A stretch of DNA of 64,000 nucleotides from Parus major. Its lineage: Eukaryota; Chordata; Aves; Passeriformes; Paridae. The DNA lies in assembly GCF_001522545.3 (NCBI RefSeq), contig NC_031781.1:14834010-14898009 (forward strand). The letters run 5' to 3'. This document shows positions 38,711-49,690 of the stretch, piece after piece. The notes beneath the pieces were generated by a model, which saw only the letters and a list, made by a program, of their open reading frames with translations, was not told the origin of the DNA and did not search any database. Every line of letters starts with the position of its first letter. Position 1 is the first letter of the stretch. The position numbers and the translations under genes were made by a program.

Positions 38711-41700
38711 AGATAAAACTTTTGTCCCAGGACAAGGAAGATCCCAAGAGTTCTGGCATGTGAAACTCCCCTGATCTCATCAGATCTACCTGAGCATCTC
38801 CACAGCAGAGCGGGGCTTCCATTGAAACAAGTTTTAACACCAAAGGCTGTGTGAAAAAAAGCCTATTTTAATAGAAGTGCTTGATTTAGGGTAATCTTTG
38901 AAGTTTATGAACTCAGTGAAGATGTTCAATGTTGTTGTTATTTCCTCCTTTGTTGCTACTTCCTCTTTTCCTTCTCTTACCCTTCTCTCCCTTTGTGAAA
39001 AATACCAACAAACACAAACAACCCAGATGACAGGAAGAAGTGGGCTTCAGGCAAGAGGAGCAATCAGGAAACATTTTGGAAAGCACTTCAGTAAACATTG
39101 GCTAAAACTCTGAGGAAGTGGATTTCTTCACGTCTTGGAGTGGAGGATACACTCTGTTGCAGTCTGTTACATGATTTCCCATTTTTTTGCACACACCATA
39201 TCCTTCTCCCATTTGAGAGAGCTGTGGAGATTTTTGGAGCTCACGTTTGGAGCTGTGGCTCTGCAAACAGGTACCAGGCATGTGCCGAGCTGCTCTTCTG
39301 CCCCGATGTTTGCATGTCCCTTGTGCAGCCTCTGCCCATTCTCCATCCTGGGCATTGCTCAGGCTCAGCTGTGACAAGGTGATGTGCTGGGAACCTCTCC
39401 TGGGTGCCATTGGAACCAGGTTACCTGTTCCATTTCCAAGTCTTCTTCCAATTTAGTTTTGGGGGTTATCTCAGTGCTAAAGTGTTTGGCATCTTCATAT
39501 CCAAGACAGACTAAAAATGAACCTGTATAGACTTAAAAAGAGATAAAAAAAACCCAAAAAACTTGAATCAACACCAAAAGCTGCATGTTCTGGTAATAAT
39601 TGAGGGAAGATGGTGTTTAAAGGAGAGCTGTCTCTGTGGCCAGTGCAGTGCTTGTGCTTCCAGGGCCAGCCAGCACAGCCTGTCTCTGGAGCCTGCAGAG
39701 GTTTGGTGCAGCCAGAGCTCCCCAGCCTGTGGCTCTGCACTCAGGCTAATGTTACCCATAGCTGGCCATTTCGAGCTGGTTCTCCATCTGAGGAGATCAC
39801 TGCCCAAAGAGGGATAAAGGGTTCCTTTCTTCTGGGTAACATCTGAAATCACAGCCTGAGCTCTGGTAACAGGATACTGGTGGCTTCAGCTCTGCCGATA
39901 AGGGGGATTGCTTCTTTTCCTTGTTGTTGTTAATCCTGGGAGTGGAGATCAGTTGCAGTGCAGGTGTCTGATTTTCATTAAAATTGCAAATTGGACTGAG
40001 TGCTTGATCAGATAACAAAGACATCATTGAAACCATGTGTCTTCCTTCAGCAGCAGAACAGGACAAGACAAAGAATTTCCCAGTGTGTGTCCACTTGTGC
40101 ATATTTACTGCAGAGAGAGAGTCTTAATACTTTGGTCATGGGTGAATAAATAGCTTCTAAGAAATGCCAACCCTATCAAACTTGCTGCAGCTTTGGAACA
40201 GATTTAGAGTTGAATAGAAGAACTACAGTATTAAATAGAAGAACTACAGTGTTAGCCCTTTGGGTAAAATACAGGCAGCTCTCAAAGGAAATCATTTAAC
40301 TGTAGCATCTCTTTAGTCCCAATTCATCAGATCATCCCTTTTTATCAAAGCACTTAAGTGTGTTCTTAGCTTTATGCATGAGCTTAAGTGCTTTGATGAA
40401 CAAAGATGGACTTTCACACATGCTGCTGTCCTCTCCAGAATCAAGACCGTGTGTTTTTTACTATGGGAAAGAGAACAAGTTCAATAGAGAGCTTCAACCA
40501 CTCGTTCTGCTTGGGAATCACATGCAACAAACTCATCTGGAGTAGGAAGGAGTGGGGGCTGATGGCATCTACACGATGTTTGGAAAGAAAGTTCCTCATG
40601 CAATGTCCTCCTGGCAGCTAAACAAAGTGATTTTGAAGTAAACAAACACAAACACTGTGTTTCCTACAACATCTCCTGACAGATGCCACTGTGTTTATGT
40701 CTTCATTATGTTGTTTTAGACCATTGTCCTCTCTTCTTCCTCTTTGTGGCAAATACCTTTGGACTTCCCTTAGCAATGATGAGGGGAACAGCTAAAGAAA
40801 GGTTCATCCAACCCAAATTATTTTCTTGCAGGTGTCTAAGACAAACCTTTAAACACTCCAGAAACCAGGATCAATGAGAAAGGTGCTGAGCTCTGCCTAC
40901 ACATAGTCAAGCATTTGTTTAAAATCTGTGAGACATGGTTTCAGCTGTGACCTATTTAGGTGGTGTTTGCAGAGCTTCTGAAGGGGTTGTATTGAAAATG
41001 GAACATATGTTAAATGGGTTCTTGGCATTAGAGGAACACTGAATGATCTTCTCTTGGCTGTCAGTAGAGTTAGATACAGCCATAAGAGTTTTGGGGTGAA
41101 AGAAATTCTGATCCTAGTGCAGGGGAGTAGTGATATCCTGGGCAAAAAACTTCATATTTGGAGTCTCTTTACCAAGTCTGCCCTGCTCCATGGTGATGTT
41201 GCAGGAAGAATGCCTGAAGGAGCTTAGACAGGTTTGGGAAAATAATTGACTTTTACAATGAGACAGTAAAGAAGAGTTCCTCATGCTCTGCATGCTCAGG
41301 GAGCAACTCAGCTTTGAACACATAACTTGCTGTCTTGGTGTCCTTAAGTAAAGCCTGCTCAGCCAGGGCTGTCTCCAGCAAGTCCCATCCCATTTTTGGG
41401 ACAGTTTATTTGCTCTGGGTGAAGGACATGATGCAGACATTGCTCTGGCCATGGGGACAGTCATGCAGGGACACCTGGCTGTGCTGTGCCCAGGCAGCTG
41501 TGCCTTGGGACACTGGGTGCTGGTAAAATGGGAAAATTCAGATAAACTGCAACTCTGAGAAAGAGCAGAACTCTCTACCCTCAAATGCTGAAAAAAGCAC
41601 ATGAAGGCTGTGAAACAAATTGTTTTCTGAAGAGTGGGCATTATTTAAATTTTACAGAAACATGCAAGGAATTCCTTTGGGACTAGGACACACAATACAG

Positions 41701-43499
41701 ACATACAAAGGGATTGCTCTGACGGCTTCCCATGCAATGAGCACTCAGTATTTACTGTTCATGTTCATCCCTGGCTAAATGGGACATAATTTGAAAATAT
41801 TTTCATTCCTCTCAGAGCATCACTTGGGATATCTGTAGAATCACTCAGCGTCACGATTCCAAGAAATCTGCCAGGATCGTGTTCTGAAGTTTGCTTTGGA
41901 TATAAAAGGACTCAAAAGGCCATAGATTATCCCAGGACATATCAAAACATGCATTAAAAATTTCCATGTTCTTGAACTTGTGGTAAAAGTCAGCCACATT
42001 CAGTCAGTTCTGTTCAAGTTTAAACTCAAGGGACCTTCTCCCTGCTTGCCATGTGTCAGTGCCTTCAGGGGAGGTGGAAACTGCTCGCTGGACTCTGCCC
42101 TGTCCTGTCATGGAGTGCTGGAACAGGCAGGGAAAGCATTTGGGCTACCACGAGTGAGAAACCACTGCCCAAAGTGGGGCTGTATAGGGTTACAGCATTA
42201 ATTAGTGCAGAGGAGCAGCTATCCAGACATTCATAACCTTCTCTCATGGCAGTGGAAATCTGGCAGGAAATTGCTGGGTGCATAGATGTCAGATGTGCCC
42301 TGAGCCCAGCCAGGGACTGTGCTACAGCAGGTGCTTGTTAAGGACAGCAGCCATCCAGAAGTTTGGGGAAGCAGCTGCTCTTGTCACTAAGGGGAAAATG
42401 CAGTTTGCTCCAGCTCTGCTTTTCTGTGGCTGAAGGGATGGACATTGCAGGGAGCCAACATCCCCATCCTCGCCTTTTGCTTTAACTTAAAGGATTTCCA
42501 GTCCCCTCCATGTGCAGAACATCACCAAAGGACGCTGCTGGTTCCCTTGCTGCCACCTTCTTACTCCCTCTTATATCAGCAACAACCTGTGGTCAGCAGC
42601 GAGGTGAAGGTGATGCAGGGTGGGACACTGCCATGGGGACACTCCTGTTGTACCAAGCTGGTGTCAGAGGATGCAGCACAGGTGTGGGTGTCACAGCTGA
42701 GCACTCATGTAATTGCATCAGAAAACCCTACCCACATCTGTTTGAGACATAAACTCTGCCCATCCCTCTGCTTCAGACCTGTTATCAGATGATCATCTCC
42801 AATCACAGCAGAATGGTGTCAAGAAGCAGCTGAAATCATCACTGGGAAGGTTACAAGCAACAATCACAAGATCAGCAGGAGCCCCTTGGCCAAAACTGTC
42901 CCATAAAGAGAAGTGGGCCAGAAAGGCAACATCAGTAACCCTGAGATTGTATGGGCTTTTATCAGTTTAAATAATCTTATCTGGCAACTCTGTTCTAAAC
43001 AAAAGCTGGGGTTTCATGGCCATCCTCAATGCTTTTGCCTGTGCTGCAGTGGCAAGTTGCATTTCGGGGGGTCAGTAGTGGAAAACAGATGTTTAAATGT
43101 GTACAACAAGAAGCAAAAAAGCAAATACTGCAAGCACAGTCTGACACGAGCAGGACGGTATCTCTGAACTGACAAAATGAGACCCATGTTAATGAAGCAC
43201 GGGATTAAATAAGCTGCTAGTTTCTAATTGTTGTGCAAAACTGCTTTTGTGACAATAAAATTGCAGTCCTTGTAATATATCCGCATCAGAAATTTATTTT
43301 AGCAGAGCCTGCTCCTAGTTCATACAGGGATAAACTTCTGTCCAAGTGCTGTTGCAGGAAAGGGCTACACTGCCAAAAAGACAATGCAAGATTCATTATT
43401 TGCCCAGCACACTGCTGCCAGGCTATGAAAAATACTTCTAAGTATTCTTTTAATTAAGAAGAGATACTTCCACTGAGTAATGAGGAGACCTACTTTGAA
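38711..43499. other. Unique non-coding sequence
   Basis: No gene recognised. A pyrimidine-rich tract lies at about 38939-38998 and a 21-bp tandem duplication at 40213-40254. A 175-codon minus frame (41114-41641) has no recognised domain. The plus strand of the same stretch reads as a protein-like frame interrupted by about ten stops, which is no better than chance. Confidence 0.5.
40213..40254. repeat. 21-bp tandem duplication
   Basis: Two adjacent 21-base copies starting AATAGAAGAACTACAGT differ by one base near the end (A versus G). Probably a recent slippage event. Confidence 0.88.
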
Positions 43500-44220
43500 A
43501 TCAGAGAGATTCCAGTATTTTAAAATTAGTTTCCATTCCAAGTTGGATTTCTGAGATATGTCTATTCAGAAAGTTTTTTTAGCAGTGTCAAAATATTATG
43601 CCACTCAAAATGTGTCTCTTACAATATTTAAGCCTTCAGTTAACATTTGTAAATAATTACCATGGAAAAAAATCCAGTTGAATAATGTTTCTTTTCCTTT
43701 AAACATCAAAACAGCCTCCTGAAGTACATTACTTTGGACATGCTTCATTTTTTCATAGAAAACAAATTATTTTATTTTTTACATCAACAGTAGCAGTATC
43801 TGTGAGTTTCAGTTTTATTTCTCTCCATCAAAGGCATGTGATGCAAAACATGAAAAGAAATTATTTCATAAAATTGTTTTTATGGCATGCATTTAAGCAT
43901 GTAAAACTACAGTGAGATAGTTCAAAAAAAATTGGAATTGCTCTATTTAAAATGATAAAGATCATCTTGTCCCTTTTCAGCGCGTCTCCCTGTTATCCTT
44001 GGATGAGGAATAAACAGTCTCAGAGTAAATGTTGCATTGAAATCCATTGAGAAAAAAAAAATAAACTTTTATATTATTTGCTGGGAAAAATGAAGATTCT
44101 GCGAGCTGACATTAAGGGACAGATTTTCAACATTATTCACCCATTGAAAATAGCTCCTATTGTTCCCAAGTTCAAAAGCCTCTCTGGTTATTGCAACTTT
44201 GTCCTAAATATGTAGCTGAA
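43500..44220. promoter_or_regulatory. AT-rich candidate conserved non-coding element
   Basis: This AT-rich block has no simple repeat and a high density of developmental-factor type words: ATCAAAG (TCF/LEF type) at 43827-43833, several AATTATTT/TAATTA-like words, and GACATTAAGGGACAG at about 44108-44122. It contains no recognised transposon and almost no open frames. This texture is common in conserved vertebrate enhancers, but conservation cannot be shown from one sequence. An acceptor-like CCCTTTTCAG precedes 43982 with no exon evident. Confidence 0.2.
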
Positions 44221-44814
44221 CAGTTGGGCTGGGACTCCTAAAATTCAGTTGCACACACATGACTTCCCGTGAAGCTTCTGCCCAGCACACGCAGGGATGC
44301 TGCCCCCACCTCCAGCGATGCCACCAACACTGAGTTTGTACTTGCATTTCACAGGAGCGTGGGTTTGGCTGCAGCAGGAGCCCAGAGAGGTTACAGGAAC
44401 CTCTTTCCCTCACTCAAAGCAGGACTTTGGCATTTTACCATGTTTCTGATGAGTGCATGAAAAGAAATGTGGCTGTTTTGTCAGATCAGCCAGTGGTAGA
44501 TGTAATTGTTGCTTTGAGCTTACCAGGAGATGAAAGGTCTCCTTTAGGTTGAGGGATGTTCTGTGGTTTGGGCACTTGCTCTTCCTACTGGGTCTTTTTG
44601 GGGAGGCCTTTCCCTCAGGCCTCATCCCATCTCCTGCTCCATGTCCACACAGATCAGGCAACGGGGCTTCACCACGGCATTTTGCTCTGAGATTGAAGCC
44701 CATATTGAGACAGGACAAGCTGTGATCAGCCAGGAGGCTGTGTCCCCAAACAGGAGCAGAACCCACTCCCCAGCGTGGGGCTGGAGGGCTGGAAGAGCCC
44801 CCAGGCTGCTGGAA
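44221..44814. other. Unique non-coding sequence, rising GC
   Basis: No gene or repeat recognised. A transition from the AT-rich block to the CpG-richer block that follows. Overlapping frames of 107-118 codons on both strands are not supported by any domain. Confidence 0.5.
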
Positions 44815-45480
44815 GGATCCGCGCGAGGCAGCGAGCGCTGCGGTTGTGGCCAGCGATCCTCAGGCCCCGCTAAAATTTCACACATGATTTCTCTGTGAAA
44901 CTGCAGCATGATAAACAAGATTTGGTATGAATTTAAACATAACACTAGTTATATTATTTGGGAACAAAACAGTTGCATAACCCTGCAGAAAACAGCACAG
45001 CTGTTTGTCCCGGACGGCGTGCCAAGAGCTGCGCTCTGCTCCCTGCCAGAGGTGCGCGCCTCCGTTGGGCTTCCTTACCCTCTGCTGCGTGGTGACCCTC
45101 GCTCCCAGTCCTGGGGGTCCAGGGAAAATCCACCAGCCCCTCCTCTCTGGTTTCAGGAAACACCAAACAGGGCTCCCCTGTGCTGCTGAGCCCCGCTCCA
45201 TGCTGCCCCGGCCTCGCTGTGTGCTCCCTCCACCATCAATGCGCACAGCATGACAATTGGATTTGCTGTGAGCTTAGGGCAGTGTAATCTCATTAACGAT
45301 GACAAGCTCTGCTGGGTCGCTCTGCAGCCCGCTGTGTATCCCCCTCTCACACACGGGCAGGGCTTTGAGGAACAGCTACAGCAGAAGAAATGGTCCTACC
45401 AGCTCTGCAGCACCACGGCCACAGGCACTGGATGGAGCTGGGCATCAGCGCAATCCCACGGCGGTGAGGTCCACCCGTGT
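44815..45480. promoter_or_regulatory. Weak CpG-enriched block, possible unmethylated element
   Basis: About 30 CpG by hand count in about 665 bases. The densest parts are 44819-44875 (eight, including CCGCGCGAGG) and 45009-45110 (nine, including CCGGACGGCG and GTGCGCGCC). This is several-fold above the surroundings but below a strong CpG island. A good acceptor-like CTCCTCTCTGGTTTCAG ends at about 45158. The frames through it are arginine/proline-rich, as GC-rich chance frames are. It may be an alternative promoter, an enhancer or a decayed island. Confidence 0.25.
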
Positions 45481-47910
45481 GTGCTGGGATGGTTGAGAAG
45501 ATCTAGCTCTGGTGCAGCTCTCAGCCAGTTGCCATAAGTGGCAGAGGCCTCTGAGGGTGACTGGGATGGATTAAGCCCCACCCTGAGTGATGCTTATGGT
45601 CCAAACAGACCCCAGACTGCATTATCCAGAGCTGCTCTGTAATGTGACAGCCTGCATGGGAAGGGTGGGTGACTGGGGACTGTGCCAGTCCTAGACAGAC
45701 ACTGTCAATCCTCTCCTGCTCACTTATCTCAAATGGGACTTCCTACCATTAATGCCTGAGTTTGTGTGCAAAACTCTTTCCAAAATATCCCATATTATAT
45801 GATAATATGGCATAACATATTTATAACCTAATATATTCCTGTTATTTTCTTTGCCTGTTATTTTTAAATCTATTTGCTAGAATTAAAATAGAAAAGGCAA
45901 ATAGATAATTTGAATATGCAAAACAGAAGGTAACATGCTAATGATTGCCTGCAAATAATGCAGGCACTGATGCTTAAAGGAAAATGCTTGAGAAGGAAAA
46001 TCAGGACCCAAACCACATGCCAAGTGTTGCAGGCGAACAACTGTCTCAGTGACAACAAAAAGAGAAAACTAATCCTGCAAGTTTTCTGGGAGTTCAGTTT
46101 TATTGACATTCCCTCCCTGAGCATTAGATGAAAATCCTTCTTTAGTGAAAAACTGTGAGCTGTGTTGTGCATGGCTGTGTGCTGCCATGCCCACCCTATT
46201 TCCATAAACCCCACTAATCTTACCTTGGGTACAAGCCTTGTTCAGTCATTTCAGGACAGGTCGTGGATGCCCCCACACAGAAAAGAGAAAAAGCAAATAG
46301 GATGGTTTCTGTGTACTGATGCTCTGCCTTATTTCTTCTCAGAAAAGTACCCAAATACTTCCCTGAAATGCAAAATATTTTGGAAGCTAAAGATAGTCCA
46401 TGGAGAAAAGCAGACATCTAACTGACACTGAGCAAATAAATACAAATTATGAAGAATTCTTAGTGAAAATAAAGCCCTGAAGGAATGGAAAACATGGCAG
46501 GAGGCTGGGATGATGGCAAACCCTGCAGATAACCATTGGCTCCATCCACAGGATCCAAGCAGGGGCTGGAGAGTGTCAACACTTTCTGTTAATGCTATCA
46601 AAAACCATGCTGCAGGTGAAGGGAACTGCAACACTGTCAGATGGTGCAGCTTGTGAGCGGTGCTGATGGCTTCCAGTGAGCAGTGTGAGTGGTCTGGGTC
46701 CCTAGGAGTACCTGAGCATTACTGGAATGAAGGCTGTAGTTGGATAAATGGAGCATCACATAAAGAGACCAGAAGAGGACAGAGAAAGATGCTAAAGGCT
46801 GAGGAATGATTTTGCATAGTGGGCATCCTCTTGTCTGGTGTTTCAGTTGTGAGGTAGGTCAGTCTCGTGGGATGAAGCCTTATTCTTTCATGGGATCAGT
46901 GCTTGGTTCCCCACCATTTGGCTGATTTCCTTGGCTCGAGGGGGTCAAAAGCACTGGCTGTTGTTTGCAGGGATACATTCCTGGTAGTGCCACGATACAA
47001 GCCTGTCTCCACCCATGGTGCAGCCAAGGCACTTCTCCCTCCTCGATGCTGGGGCACTGAGCTAAGCCCAGCTGCTCCCCTGGGACAGGCTCTGCCCAGC
47101 ACACACAGCCTCTGTCCCAGGGAGGAAGGGCTCCTTTTCACAAAGAACTGACGAAATTATGTAAAAGACTGACAAAAACAGAGGAGAAAAATTCTCAACT
47201 ACTTAACACTTCTGATAGCTGCTGTTGTTTTTATTCCCTGAGGCTGAAGCAGGGCTATTTTGCAGAGTGGGAGTAAATCCCATACTGCAATACCACAATG
47301 AATATTAGCTATTAGTAATGCCTTGATAGAAACACAAGATACAACCACAGTGATCAAGAGGGATATGCCAGAGATGATTTCACTGTTCCAGAAGCTAATG
47401 AGCTTGTTAGAGGAAGACACTATTATTAGTTCCTGCAGATCCTTGCAATCCTGCCTGTTCAATAAACTCGTGGGGTTTGGTTTGCAGTATGGTTTATTGT
47501 GGAGTGTGAGCCCACGTGGTTTCCATCCTGTGACAGCATCCTGCAAAGTCCAGGCTGGTGTCCCTGGGGATGTCAGCTGTGATATGAGCCCTGCTGCAGT
47601 CTCCCCAGACCCCTTCATGCACCTGCTTAATCTCCTCGGGCTTCATCCTTCTGCACCTTTCACCTGGAGGGGATGAGGCTTGTGTTCAGCTACTCCCATG
47701 GGAAGACGCTGAGAAAAACCTACTGCAGTGGTTGAATTCCTGGAGCAGCCCTGGGCTGTTTAACAGGGCTGTGGCTGCAGCTTTAATCCAGTTTTGTAGG
47801 CCCCACAGAATCCTCACTTTATGTTGGGGTAAGCAGTAAGTGAGTCCTAGGCCATACCAGTCATGCTGGTGATTTGCAGGTTGGGGAAGTCCATATGGGC
47901 CAGTACACAA
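45481..47910. other. Unique non-coding sequence with an AT-rich hairpin
   Basis: No gene recognised. An AT-rich segment at 45770-45960 contains the perfect inverted repeat at 45790-45810. The longest frames are 114 codons (45870-46214 -) and 139 codons (47199-47618 -). Neither has a recognised domain. Confidence 0.55.
45790..45810. repeat. Perfect short inverted repeat (hairpin)
   Basis: Arms CCATATTAT and ATAATATGG are exact reverse complements around the 3-base loop ATG. AT-rich flanks follow. It could form a cruciform or an RNA hairpin, but a 9-bp arm can arise by chance in AT-rich DNA. Confidence 0.85.
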
Positions 47911-48213
47911 TTACAGGATAATTAAAGTTGGAGAAGAATTCTGAGATTATTGAGTCCAATCATTAACCTAACACTGCCCACCACTAAATCATGTCCCTAA
48001 GCATGACATCTACTTGCTATTTAAACACTTCCAGAGATTCTACAACTTCCCTGGGCAGCCTGTTCCAAGGCCTGACCACCCTTTCAGTGAAGAAATATTT
48101 CCTAATACCAAATCTAAACTAATCTCCTGGTGCTGTTTCTTCTTGTCCTATCGCTTGTTACCTGGAAGAAAAGACTCAGCTGTCCACAGCCTCCTTTCAG
48201 GGCAGTGCCATAT
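47911..48213 (-). mobile_element. CR1 LINE 3' fragment, about 300 bp
   Basis: On plus it starts near ACAGGATAATTAAAGTTGGA, passes through GAGTCCAATCATTAACCTAA, CACTGCCCACCACTAAATCA and TTCCCTGGGCAGCCTGTTCC. It then reads TTCTTCTTGTCCTATCGCTT and ends near CAGCCTCCTTTCAGGGCAGT. This is the reverse complement of the CR1 3' region and the longest CR1 copy I see in the window. It is more diverged at its 3' tip than the copy at 38466. No coding remains. Confidence 0.92.
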
Positions 48214-49469
48214 GAGGGACAAGCTCGGCTGCCAGGCGCCGCTGTCACTGCTCCTGCAATCTCTGACCATGTTTGATTTCAGGAGGATGTATATAACGGC
48301 TCAACTCGACTTCAAGGCTCTTGGATGTGATCCTTCCCCTTGTCTGGACAAGGCAGGTTGGTTTTCTTAATGCAGCCAACGCTGCTGGGCAGGGCAGGCG
48401 GGGATTTGAGATCAAAGTTCGGCCGGAGCCTTTCAAAGTGAAGCAGCAGAGTAACTTCTGATTGGGCTCTTAACTCAAACTGCACAGCCACCCTTTGAAA
48501 GAGCCTGGGCCCAGCATAAACCTTGCATTACCAGAGCAAATGCTTTTATCACCCAGAGCAATCAGGGCTGGTTATTAGCTGAACAAAGCATTAAGAGGAC
48601 AAAAATTGGGCCTGCTGAGAAAGGTTACAATGAGTTTTCCACTTGGAAAAAGAAGACTGGAGTGGGAACATGGGCAGCCTCCATGGGTAGCAGAGGTGAA
48701 ATGGGATCTCCAAAGAGGGCTGAACTCACAGCCCATCAGGTGTGGCTCAGTTATCTCCAGCATTGTCAGGGCATGCACATCCTGAGGCTGCTGCTGCCCC
48801 ACTTCTTCAAGCAGCTTTGAAGGCAAACCTGTGGTGCCCACACCAGCCTGGCAGTCTCACTTTGTACCTTAACACAGCCACTACAGCAAAGTCTGAGCAC
48901 TCCTGTGTGTAACTGAGGACACTTCCAGCCTTCCCAGATCAAATGGCTGGTGTGAAGCTGTTTGGCAGCAAAGAGAACTGCAGCAGTTCTCAAGGTTATG
49001 GGAACCAGGAGAGAAGGCTGAGATGTTGGGGTGAAATCATGGACCTCTGGAGGCTCTTCTTGGCCCTGCTACAGACTTTCTGCACAACATTAGCTCTACC
49101 TTTTTTTCATGAAGAAATGATTTTCATTTGCTGATGATGGGTTCCTTCATCTTTTCTGGTCTGGGTTCTCTCTTGGTAGAAGGAAAATGCATCCTTTTCT
49201 CCAAGGGGCTCTCAGGATGCACGTCTGTTCTCACCACTGAGGTGCTTGCAGACTGAGGTGATGAGAAACCTCTAAAAACATATCCAGCTCTGTCAGAACT
49301 GAAAATGAAATGGGAAACAAATGTTCACCCCATATTAGAAAAAGCACAGAGGGATTGCTTGCTCTGACGGAAAAAAAAAAAGGAGAAAAGAGTAATTCTG
49401 CACATTTTGGTCTCCATTTGGTGTGGAACTGCACAGCTGTGAGTACTCCAGGGTGAAATGACAACCCAT
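48214..49469. other. Unique non-coding sequence
   Basis: No gene or repeat recognised. The segment 48420-48620 contains two CTTTGAAAG/TTTCAAAG words and other short motifs seen in enhancers, with no firm call. An A12 run lies at about 49370-49381. Confidence 0.5.
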
Positions 49470-49690
49470 CCCCGAGGTCACTCTTACGAATACTGCGCCT
49501 TCAGAAAGACGACAGTTTTAAACAATTTGTTCCTAATTGAAAGAGGTCACATGAGACTGACTTTACAAAGTTTACATAACAAAGAGTAATTCTGTTAAGT
49601 AAAATGATTAATTCCTGTCATTGCACATCAAACGGCGCAGTTACAAAACAGTATTGTCTATGCTTGCATTGCATTGAAAGCCATTTTCCC
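49470..49690. promoter_or_regulatory. Motif-dense candidate enhancer
   Basis: Two nuclear-receptor half sites AGGTCA lie at 49475-49480 and 49544-49549. A forkhead-type GTTTACA lies at 49570-49576. An HNF1-like GTTAAGTAAAATGATTAAT lies at 49594-49612. All are within about 140 bases of otherwise AT-rich, repeat-free sequence with isolated CpG. The combination resembles liver/gut-type enhancers, but each motif is short and this is inference. Confidence 0.18.

Noticed and set aside
40935..41650. A protein-like plus-strand frame with about ten internal stops, first taken for a decayed gene
   Set aside because: The number of stops in about 240 codons is close to the random expectation, no family is recognised, and the opposite strand carries a 175-codon open frame.
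10446..47902. The same 14-base word CCATATGGGCCAGT at about 10447 and about 47891
   Set aside because: The flanks do not match. One shared 14-mer is not evidence of a repeat family or paired element.
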